Assembly (NCBI RefSeq): GCF_003670115.1
Contig: NZ_QQTY01000003.1
Span: 620,001 to 684,000 of the forward strand
Length of the DNA: 64,000 bases
Direction: 5' to 3'
Source of the DNA: Natronorubrum halophilum
Lineage (GTDB): Archaea > Halobacteriota > Halobacteria > Halobacteriales > Natrialbaceae
The stretch's first letter is position 1; the number at the start of each line of letters is the position of its first letter. Of the stretch, positions 33,750 to 40,728 are shown piece after piece. Below the pieces are notes generated by a model. It searched no databases, was not told where the DNA came from, and saw only the letters and a list, made by a program, of their open reading frames with translations. Position numbers and translations under genes: made by a program.

Positions 33750-34523
33750 TTAGCTACGCTGACGGACTAACAGCACTGTTCCTGCAAGCAAGGCGAAGAG
33801 CGTACCGCCAATGCCAAAGCCGGGAACTGATTCATCCTCGGTTTCGCTGTCGTTGTTAGCAGTATCGTTGTCAGCAGCTTCGGTGTCGTCGTCAGCAGTA
33901 TCGTCGGTAGCAGTGTCGTTCTCCGAAGTAGTAGTGTCGTTGTCAGCGGCGTCGGTATCGTTGTCAGCAGTATCGTTAGTACCAGTGTCGTTCTCCGAAG
34001 CAGTAGTATCGTTAGTAGCAGTGTCGTTCTCCGAAGTAGTAGTGTCGTTGTCAGCGGCGTCGGTGTCGTTGTCAGCAGTATCGTCGGTAGCAGTGTCGTT
34101 CGCAGTGTCGGTAACAGTGAGTGTCCCTGAACGTTCCTCGTCACCGGCGGTGACTGTCCACTCGTAGTCACCTTCAGAGAGGACAATCCCTTCAGCGGTG
34201 AAAGTGACAGATCCCGTGTCGTCGGTGCTGGCAGGCACTTCCTCTTGGATTCCCTCACCACTGATCTCGAAGACGACGTCAGTCATGGCTGGCTCGCCAT
34301 CGGATGTGGTCACGGTGACGTCGAACGTGCCCGATTCAGCCGGTTCGATCGAACTCGGTGCATCAACCGTCACCTCGAGGTCAGTATCAGCACCGTCGTC
34401 GGTGTCTGCAGCGGCCGCGGTTGCTGCGCCCGCAGCGACTGTCGACAGAGCGACCATCGACACGATCATCACTACGGCGAGTACGGTCCATCGCGTTTCT
34501 CGAGTTGTTGTTTCGAATGTCAT
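33750..34523 (-). CDS. PGF-CTERM-type surface protein with NDT-rich repeats
   Basis: A 257-residue exported protein. It has an N-terminal signal peptide (TVLAVVMIVSMVALSTVAAG), one bacterial-Ig-like beta domain (about residues 45-145, VTVDAPSSIEPAESGTFDV), then a low-complexity stalk of Asn-Asp-Thr repeats (NDTDAADNDTTTSENDTAT), and a C-terminal PGF-CTERM-like sorting signal (VPGFGIGGTLFALLAGTVLL, then RQRS). Every NDT is an N-glycosylation sequon. Archaeosortase would cleave near PGF and attach a lipid, placing the protein on the cell surface. Ligand or partner unknown. AT-rich sequence before 34523 on the minus strand may be the promoter. Confidence 0.85.
   Translation of the reverse strand: MTFETTTRETRWTVLAVVMIVSMVALSTVAAGAATAAAADTDDGADTDLEVTVDAPSSIEPAESGTFDVTVTTSDGEPAMTDVVFEISGEGIQEEVPASTDDTGSVTFTAEGIVLSEGDYEWTVTAGDEERSGTLTVTDTANDTATDDTADNDTDAADNDTTTSENDTATNDTTASENDTGTNDTADNDTDAADNDTTTSENDTATDDTADDDTEAADNDTANNDSETEDESVPGFGIGGTLFALLAGTVLLVRQRS
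33911..34100. repeat. 108-bp tandem repeat within the surface-protein gene
   Basis: The sequence starting cagtgtcgttctccgaagta at 33911 recurs at 34019, an offset of 108 bases (36 codons), with only a few changes between copies. It encodes the NDT/TSEN stalk repeats, so repeat number may vary by slippage or recombination without breaking the frame. Confidence 0.75.
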
Positions 34524-34878
34524 ATGTTTTGGGTGGTGTCTGAGCGAATTTCCATCGAATCACCGGCGCCGTCTGTAGTACCACGCCGTCAGCCTCCGGA
34601 GCGCAGTACCGGCGGTTTCACCGCGTGCATTCGGCGGAGATCGCGGCGGATGGTTACAGTCGGTGTTGGCCGCACGGAATCCGGTATCGGCGACCAGTCC
34701 TGTTCCGCGGCTACTTCGCCTCGAGTCGACGCCGTCTCCGTTTCACTACTGCGGTCGTTTCGAATCTGCGAGGGTGATTATCCTCCCGTGTTCTCGTTGG
34801 CTATCGCTTTTTTTGGAGCCACACGGTATATTTATAACCACGTTAGCTAGGATTTCAGGACAGTTTCACTCTATACGT
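34524..34878. other. Spacer ending in a strong TATA box
   Basis: 355 bases. The first part is GC-rich without a credible gene. A clear archaeal TATA-like box, tatatttataa, lies at 34827-34837, 42 bases before the ATG of the small ORF at 34879. Confidence 0.45.
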
Positions 34879-35013
34879 ATGTACCGGAGACAGTTTCAAG
34901 CAGCGAAACGGCGATTCGAGACTACGGATCTCCCGACCTGTCGAGCGTACGCTCGATTACCCGGGAGAGAACAATTGCTTTCGCCAACCGAACAGGGTGC
35001 AACACAATATTAA
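34879..35013 (+). CDS. Possible 44-residue basic protein
   Basis: ATG at 34879 begins MYRRQFQAAKRRFETTDLPT and the frame ends at TAA 35011-35013. A good TATA box lies 42 bases upstream. The product is basic, unlike most haloarchaeal proteins, and matches no family I know. It may instead be the leader of the next transcript. Confidence 0.3.
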   Translation: MYRRQFQAAKRRFETTDLPTCRAYARLPGREQLLSPTEQGATQY

Positions 35014-35016
35014 AAC

Positions 35017-35024
35017 TATAAATA
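35017..35024 (+). promoter_or_regulatory. TATA box of the Tat-exported aspartoacylase/M14-like gene
   Basis: TATAAATA at 35017-35024 ends 28 bases before the start codon at 35053, the spacing expected for a leaderless haloarchaeal transcript. Confidence 0.6.
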
Positions 35025-35052
35025 AGGTCTGTTACTTCGAGGTAGCGGTCAC

Positions 35053-35934
35053 ATGGGATCATTGCAGACATCTCGACGAACAGTGTTGACAGCCGCAGCC
35101 AGTTGTGCACTCGCCAGCGTCGTTGGCGCTGATTCGAGCGAAGAATCCGGCAGCGATCTCTCGAGACACTCATCTCAAATTTTCGAAGGCACTGATCACG
35201 AAACGACGGTGTATCGGACGGTTGCAAACGCCGACGGACCGACCGTACTAGTCATTGGCGGAATACACGGCAACGAGGTTGCAGGGTACGAGGCAGCGAG
35301 CGCCATTTCTGAGTGGGAAATCGATGCTGGCACGCTTGTAACGATCCCCGACGCGAACGCCGAGGCCGTCGAACGGCAGACACGCACGGACGACGATGGC
35401 GTTGATCTCAATCGTCAGTTCCCCGAAGACAAGGAGCCAACAACAGACCTCGCCCGAGAACTCTGGAACGTCGTCGACGACTACGATCCCGACGTGGTTA
35501 TCGACCTCCACGAGTCAATCGGCATCTACGCCGGCGGCCCCGTCGACGGCGTCGGGCAGGCGATCTTCCACTCAGACGGTACCGAGACCGCTACTGATGC
35601 CGAGCAGGCTGCCGACACCGTGAACCGAAACCACGTCGATGAACCGGGGCTCGAATTCAAGACCGATACCTTTGCCAAGCCGGAAAACGAACCGAGCGGG
35701 TTGCTCGTCCACAAGGCCGCTCGAAACCTGAACGCACAGTCGTTTCTCATCGAAACCCTCTCGCGTGGTCCCGACCTCGAGACGCGCATTCACTGGCACA
35801 CACGGTTAGTCACAAACCTGGTTGAAGAGGGACTGTTCGAAACGAAGACAACAACCGACGACTCGGCTGGTGAAACATCGGACGGGTCCGATAACGAGTC
35901 AGTCATTGAACAATGCCCTGAAAACGCTTCCTGA
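35053..35934 (+). CDS. Tat-exported succinylglutamate desuccinylase/aspartoacylase-like metallohydrolase
   Basis: A 293-residue protein with a twin-arginine signal (SRRTVLTAAASCALASVVGA) followed by an M14-like/AstE-AspA domain. Zinc ligands fit GGIHGNEVAGYEAA (His and Glu) and VVIDLHESIGIYAGG (His). The substrate-binding Asn-Arg pair is in VDLNRQFPED. Relatives remove acyl groups from amino acids or cleave C-terminal residues. Export across the membrane is unusual for AspA-like enzymes and suggests action on an extracellular amide or peptide. The C-terminal tail is Ser/Thr/Asp-rich. A TATA box 28-36 bases upstream suggests its own promoter. Confidence 0.8.
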   Translation: MGSLQTSRRTVLTAAASCALASVVGADSSEESGSDLSRHSSQIFEGTDHETTVYRTVANADGPTVLVIGGIHGNEVAGYEAASAISEWEIDAGTLVTIPDANAEAVERQTRTDDDGVDLNRQFPEDKEPTTDLARELWNVVDDYDPDVVIDLHESIGIYAGGPVDGVGQAIFHSDGTETATDAEQAADTVNRNHVDEPGLEFKTDTFAKPENEPSGLLVHKAARNLNAQSFLIETLSRGPDLETRIHWHTRLVTNLVEEGLFETKTTTDDSAGETSDGSDNESVIEQCPENAS

Positions 35935-35985
35935 GAACGCTGCGGAACCTTCGTCTCCGACGGTCAAATTATTGAGTTCAACGCG

Positions 35986-36451
35986 AGAATACTTCATGGA
36001 CCGCTATGGTGCTGGCAAACTCATCGCTGCACTGCGAGGTGCAGGGCTGCACTTTGCTAGGAAGACGACCCTGCGGATGGTCGCAACCGATATCGACGTT
36101 CGCGACACCGAAGCGAACATCACATACCTCTACGACGAGCCAGGTCGAAGCGTCGTCGAAGAGTATCTTCGAGACGTTCGTGACGGGGCTGTCGAAGGGC
36201 TGTTGGCAGAGACCAACGCCGGTGAAATACTCTAACTCATCGCTCGCTTCGAAGGAATTGACGACAAACCCACGACAAACTCACTTCGCACTGCCAATCG
36301 CGATCTCCGTGCGCTCGAGCGGTAGGGGATTCAAATTGAGCGAGCTGACTGGCGGCTTGCTGCCGAGGTGAAAGCGGATGGTCGCATCTCGTTCGCGGAC
36401 GCTCATGGCGTTTCACCCGCCCACGAGAGGGGTGCGCACTCATCGCCGAGA
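35986..36451 (+). pseudogene. Decayed duplicate of the 10.0-11.1 kb region (unknown ORF fused to vapC)
   Basis: 35986-36116 repeats the end of the unknown ORF (MDRYGAGKLIAALRGAGLHF, matching 10030-10163). At GACACCGAAGCGA (36104-36116) the sequence switches to vapC (TYLYDEPGRSVVEEYLRDVR, matching 10727-11060). In the source region the two parts are about 560 bases apart, and the same GACACCGAAGCGAT occurs at both switch points (10151-10164, 10713-10726). The vapC part has a TAT-to-TAA change (about 36233), a TGG-to-TAG change (about 36324) and a small deletion near its end. No antitoxin part is present. Confidence 0.8.
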
Positions 36452-36525
36452 TTAATTAGAACTGTTGCTCACCCCCTCTGAGTACATTACGATTGAAGAT
36501 TAGCAAATAGCCAATTTTGAATTAG

Positions 36526-36541
36526 CCTATTCTGAAATAGG
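36526..36541. promoter_or_regulatory. Palindrome upstream of the DUF234-type ATPase
   Basis: CCTATT-CTGA-AATAGG is a perfect 6-bp dyad at 36526-36541 in an AT-rich stretch, 42 bases before the start codon at 36583. It is a candidate operator overlapping the promoter. Confidence 0.4.
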
Positions 36542-36582
36542 TTATCCGGAAGTGTTATTCTCTAGTGGGAGAGAGTAGACAC

Positions 36583-37965
36583 ATGAAACGCTTCGTGGAT
36601 CGGGAAAACGAACTCTCACGATTACGTGGGTGCTATGAATCCGACGACGCCGAGATGGTCGTTATTTTTGGTCGGCGACGACTCGGGAAGACACAGCTCG
36701 TCCAGCACTCGCTTTCCGGACGGGACGACGCCGTCATCTACCAAGCCACGGAGACCACTTCACAGATACAACTTGACGAGTTCGTCGATGTTGCGGCCGA
36801 CACGTTTTCTGGGATTACGGAGATCAAACAGAACTGGGAGTCCCTCTTGGGGTATCTCGGCGACCGCGACGGGATTGTGGTCCTTGACGAATTCCCCTAC
36901 CTGATCGATGCTGACGAAAGCCTCCCTTCGGTTATTCAGCGGCTGTGGGACCAACGATTCCAAGACACGTCCGGCACGCTCATTCTGGTCGGATCCTCGA
37001 TTAGCATGATGGAAGAAGCGACTCTTCTTGGAAATAGCCCCCTGTACGGGCGGTTTACAGAGAAACTTGACCTCCGGCCACTCGATTTCTCAGCCGCACA
37101 GGAGTTCCTTCCGGGCGACTACTCGCCCGAAGAGCGGATCTTCACGTGGGGCATTTTTGGCGGTGTCCCGTACTATCTCGACGGTGTCAATCTTGATCAG
37201 GATCTCGGAGCAGTTCTCACTGAGGAAGTACTCTCTCAGAAGGGGTACCTCCACAATGAACCAGAGTACGTACTCCGAACTGAACTCACAGACCCGAATC
37301 GGTACTTTGCGATCCTCATTGCGATAGCTGCAGGGAAGACGACGTCGAACGAGATTGCACAGGCAGTGGGGATCGATGGGAAGCAGATTTCGACGTACAC
37401 CCAGAAGTTGGAACGGCTACGACTCATCGAGCGTGAGGTTCCAATTACCGAAGAGAAAGCGAAATCACGCCGCGGACGCTATCGAATCCTTGACCCCCTG
37501 TTTCGCTTCTGGTTCCACTTCGTCTACGGCAAGGAAGACCGATACGAACGCTTGGGTGAAGACGCCTACGAGGCGGTTATCGAACCAGAACTCCCTGACT
37601 TCGTGAGCCAAGAATTCGAGAAGATCTGTCAGGATGCGCTGCCCAATCTGTTTCCCGAGGAGACGTTCCTCGATATCGGCCGCTGGTGGTACAGGGAGCA
37701 TGAGGTTGACGTCGTCGGATTCACGACAGATGGAACCATGGTCGCGGGGGAGTGTAAGTTCACGAACGCGCCCCTTGACTACAGTGCGCTCGCCTCACTC
37801 GAAGACCATTCTGCGGAAATCCGCTGGACACCAGATACTGGCGACACCGATATGGAATACGCACTGTTCACGCGTAGCGGCGTCACACAATCCGTACAGG
37901 AAGCGGTCTCCGAACGCGATGACTTACACGTGTTCGACCTACGCGACGTCACAAAACACGCCTGA
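36583..37965 (+). CDS. Archaeal ATPase with DUF234-type C-terminus
   Basis: A 460-residue protein of the archaeal AAA/STAND-like ATPase family (PF01637 type). Walker A is FGRRRLGKTQL (G30-T37), Walker B is GIVVLDEFPYL near residue 100-111. Sensor-like LILVGSSISMMEE and LDLRPLDFSAAQEFLPG follow. A winged helix (about residues 245-300, NEIAQAVGIDGKQISTYTQK) and a C-terminal DUF234 nuclease-like domain come last, with RWWYREHEVDVVGFT and GECKF, which resembles the D-ExK core of PD-(D/E)XK nucleases. These proteins are common in archaeal accessory regions and may act in defence or mobile-element biology. ATG 36583 was chosen over GTG 36565. Confidence 0.85.
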   Translation: MKRFVDRENELSRLRGCYESDDAEMVVIFGRRRLGKTQLVQHSLSGRDDAVIYQATETTSQIQLDEFVDVAADTFSGITEIKQNWESLLGYLGDRDGIVVLDEFPYLIDADESLPSVIQRLWDQRFQDTSGTLILVGSSISMMEEATLLGNSPLYGRFTEKLDLRPLDFSAAQEFLPGDYSPEERIFTWGIFGGVPYYLDGVNLDQDLGAVLTEEVLSQKGYLHNEPEYVLRTELTDPNRYFAILIAIAAGKTTSNEIAQAVGIDGKQISTYTQKLERLRLIEREVPITEEKAKSRRGRYRILDPLFRFWFHFVYGKEDRYERLGEDAYEAVIEPELPDFVSQEFEKICQDALPNLFPEETFLDIGRWWYREHEVDVVGFTTDGTMVAGECKFTNAPLDYSALASLEDHSAEIRWTPDTGDTDMEYALFTRSGVTQSVQEAVSERDDLHVFDLRDVTKHA

Positions 37966-38061
37966 GATCAACGTTCGTCGACAAGAATGGATGCGAATTA
38001 ACTGACGAGATCGTCTGACTGCTGGACAGCGCAGTAGTACTGCCTGTTAGAGGTTATCCAG

Positions 38062-38124
38062 TTGACCTCCTCCCACGACTGAAGTCGTTGGATTCCCGCG
38101 TCTTCAGGCGCGGGAGGATGTCAA
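38062..38124. repeat. IS200/IS605-like terminal palindrome (PATE-like relic)
   Basis: An outer 13-bp inverted repeat (38062-38074 with 38112-38124, one mismatch) encloses two inner hairpins: CCACGACT/AGTCGTTGG (38073-38091) and CCCGCG/CGCGGG (38095-38114). Nested hairpins with CTGAAG loops are typical of IS200/IS605-type ends and their MITE-like derivatives in haloarchaea. No transposase gene accompanies it, so it is a relic, or a guide-RNA-type end. Confidence 0.65.
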
Positions 38125-38181
38125 TGATTGAGTAGGCGGTCGTGTTGAACGCGACGTGTTCGAAGGTGCGACCCGCCATCA

Positions 38182-39546
38182 CTACGGCTCGCGCTTGAGC
38201 AGCGCTGTCAGGAACTCCGCGTGACACCACGCCAGCGGCGCCGCGAAGGAGATGACGTCTCGCTCCTCAAGAGCGGCTGCCATCTCGTCGTATGCCGTAC
38301 GCATGTGGCCCAGTTCCTCGGCGATGCGGTCGAACGGAACATCCCGGAGAACATCGTCGTCGAACTCCTTCTCGAAGTCCGCGCCAGTGTCCCACTCCTG
38401 TTCGACGAACTGCTCGAAGCGCTCGCGCGTCGAGAGGTGCTCGGGAATGTGGCCCGTCGCGTCGGCGTGGCCGGTGATCGTCGAGAGCACCTCGTCGCCC
38501 CGCTCGCACTCGCCACGATCGTAGCGGAACTGCGCGTGCCAGGCCGTGTACTGCATCCACGGACCGTTGCCGCCGTGCTGGTGAACGTCGTGGTCTCGGT
38601 GGAAGCCGCGGAACCGCTGGAGCCCGCCCAGTCGCGGATCCTCCAGGCTCGCCGTCGCTCGCTTGGCGGCGCGCACTGCGTGCTCATCGAACACGTCCTC
38701 GAGTCCGAAGTAGGCGGGCGCGAGCAGCGTAATGTCCGGGCGGTCGTCGCGCTCGCCGTCAGGGGTGTACCGACGCGGCACGACTGTCCCGTCGACCGCG
38801 AAGCACCGTTCGACGCCCGGTTCCAGCAGGGAACAAAGCTCGTCGACCCGCTCGACGGTATCGTCGACGGCTATCGGATCGACATCCCCGGATTGCCCAG
38901 CGACTTCGATCTGGTCGAGCGCGTCGGCCGCCTGCTGCAACGCGGCGAGAAACGCGCAGTTCACCCACAGCGTGTAGCCGGACTCGATTGCGCCCTCGTG
39001 GATGCTCGTCGTGCTCTCGATCAGGTGGGCGTTAGCGTCGTACAGCTCCGAGCGGGCGGTCGCCACCGCAGCGTCGATGCACTCGACCACGTTCGCCAGG
39101 AACGCCTCGTCCGCCGATTCGAGGTCGTCGGCCGCATCAAGCGCGAGCACTGCGTGAGAGAGGATCCTGATCCCGTGGGCGACGTTGTCCTCCTGGCGGT
39201 AGATCGACTGATCGGTGCCGTCGAGCCCGTACCGCTGGTACCACCAGCCGTCATCCTCGACGGCGATCAGGAAACGGGCCGCGTCGACGACGCGGTCGCG
39301 GCAGGCGTCCGGCCGGACGCCGTGTCGAAGCGCCGTCAGCCAGGCGCGCGTGATCGAGGCGACGTCGCGCGGGTAGACGTAGGGATATCGGTTGTCGGGA
39401 TCGCTGGCCAGAGGTACCGCGCCGTCGACCTCGGCGTCGTAACTCAGCTCGTCCAGCACGTCGAGGTGGAACATCGGGTCGTCGATCGGTGCGTCGACGT
39501 GCTGGGGGACGATACTGCCTGTCGTCGTCTGCGTAGAGTGGGTCAT
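38182..39546 (-). CDS. GH15-like glucosidase (six-hairpin glycosidase)
   Basis: A 454-residue protein with GH15/six-hairpin glycosidase features: DNRYPYVYPRDVASITRAWL near the start, DGWWYQRYGLDGT, a central acidic motif in STTSIHEGAIESGYTLWVNC with the likely catalytic Glu, and GHIPEHLSTRERF, which resembles the second catalytic region of glucoamylases and trehalases. No signal peptide is seen, so it acts in the cytoplasm. It is the last gene of the sugar ABC operon and probably hydrolyses an imported alpha-glucoside or trehalose-like sugar. 18 bases separate it from the MalK gene upstream. Confidence 0.78.
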   Translation of the reverse strand: MTHSTQTTTGSIVPQHVDAPIDDPMFHLDVLDELSYDAEVDGAVPLASDPDNRYPYVYPRDVASITRAWLTALRHGVRPDACRDRVVDAARFLIAVEDDGWWYQRYGLDGTDQSIYRQEDNVAHGIRILSHAVLALDAADDLESADEAFLANVVECIDAAVATARSELYDANAHLIESTTSIHEGAIESGYTLWVNCAFLAALQQAADALDQIEVAGQSGDVDPIAVDDTVERVDELCSLLEPGVERCFAVDGTVVPRRYTPDGERDDRPDITLLAPAYFGLEDVFDEHAVRAAKRATASLEDPRLGGLQRFRGFHRDHDVHQHGGNGPWMQYTAWHAQFRYDRGECERGDEVLSTITGHADATGHIPEHLSTRERFEQFVEQEWDTGADFEKEFDDDVLRDVPFDRIAEELGHMRTAYDEMAAALEERDVISFAAPLAWCHAEFLTALLKREP

Positions 39547-39564
39547 CAGTAGGAAAAACGGGGA

Positions 39565-40728
39565 TCAGCCGCGAGTGATTGGTTGCGTGTCGGTACGCTC
39601 GCCGTCGATTCCGCGCGTCTTGATCGCCGCCGTCGTCTCCGGATCGAACAGGAAGACGTCTTCGGCGGCGACGCGAACCGTCACCTCGTCGCCCGGTTCG
39701 GGGTATATGCCCGGCGGCACGCGTGCCGTGAGCGACCGGTCGCCGACGTCGAGATAGACGAAGTTGTCGTTCCCCTGGTATTCGGTGACCGTGACTGTCG
39801 CGGGGAACCGGCAGCCGCCGGCCGCGTCGTCTGGGAGGTCGTCGAGGCGGAGGTCTTCGGGCCGGACGCCGAAGCGGACCGACTCGCCGGCGATGTCGTC
39901 CTCGACGGCCTCGCGGGGCACTCTGCCGAGCGTGATGCTGTCGACATCGACGGCGTACCCGTCGCCGTCCTCGCGGACGACGGCGTCGAAGACGTTCATC
40001 GCCGGACTGCCGAGGAACGCTCCGACGAACTCGTTGTTCGGGTGGTCGTAGGCGACCTCTGGCGGATCCACCTGCTGGATGATGCCATCGTTCATGATCG
40101 CGATTCGGTCGGCCATCGTCATCGCCTCGGTCTGGTCGTGCGTGACGTACACCGCGGTGACGCCGAGCTCCGACTGGATGCGCTGGAGTTCCGTGCGCAT
40201 GTGCGACCGGAGCTTGGCGTCCAGGTTCGAGAGCGGCTCGTCGAGCAGGAACACGTCCGGATCGCGGACGATCGCCCGTCCCAGCGCGACGCGCTGTTTC
40301 TGCCCGCCGCTCATCTCTTCGGGCTTGTCGTCGAGTAGTTCCTCGATACCTAGCAACTCCGCGCTCTCGCTCACCTGCCGATCGCGCTCGTCGCTCGACA
40401 TGTCGGTCGAGTGCTTGAGCCCGTAGCCCATGTTCTCGCGAGTGGTCATGCGCTTGTATAGCGCGTAGCTCTGGAACACCATCGCGACGTCGCGTTCACT
40501 CGGCGCGAGATGCTGGACCTCGCGGTCGCCGATCTCGATCGTCCCGTCGGTTATCGTCTCGAGGCCGGCGATCATCCGCAGCGTCGTCGACTTGCCGCAG
40601 CCCGAGGGGCCGACCAGGACGAGAAACTCGCCGTCCTCGACGGCTACGGACGCTTCGTCGACGGCGGTCTCGGTTCCTTCGGCGTCGTCGTAGACTTTCG
40701 TAACGTCGTGTAGCGTGAGTTCAGCCAT
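39565..40728 (-). CDS. Sugar ABC transporter ATP-binding protein, MalK type (second copy)
   Basis: A 387-residue MalK/UgpC-type ATPase. Walker A is GPSGCGKST, the signature motif is MSGGQKQRVALGRAIVRDPD, Walker B is VFLLDEPLSNLDAKLR, and the switch His is in VYVTHDQTEAM. The C-terminal TOBE/MalK regulatory domain (about residues 240-370) is complete. It would energise a sugar importer. The operon carries a second such gene at 42823-43926, so each permease pair may use either, or the second serves another importer. The start overlaps the glucosidase gene by 8 bases. Confidence 0.93.
   Translation of the reverse strand: MAELTLHDVTKVYDDAEGTETAVDEASVAVEDGEFLVLVGPSGCGKSTTLRMIAGLETITDGTIEIGDREVQHLAPSERDVAMVFQSYALYKRMTTRENMGYGLKHSTDMSSDERDRQVSESAELLGIEELLDDKPEEMSGGQKQRVALGRAIVRDPDVFLLDEPLSNLDAKLRSHMRTELQRIQSELGVTAVYVTHDQTEAMTMADRIAIMNDGIIQQVDPPEVAYDHPNNEFVGAFLGSPAMNVFDAVVREDGDGYAVDVDSITLGRVPREAVEDDIAGESVRFGVRPEDLRLDDLPDDAAGGCRFPATVTVTEYQGNDNFVYLDVGDRSLTARVPPGIYPEPGDEVTVRVAAEDVFLFDPETTAAIKTRGIDGERTDTQPITRG

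Noticed and set aside
38221-39552. Plus-strand open frame of 443 codons opposite the GH15-like gene
   Set aside because: It is an antisense shadow in GC-rich DNA; composition lacks any family motif, while the minus frame has clear glycosidase landmarks.
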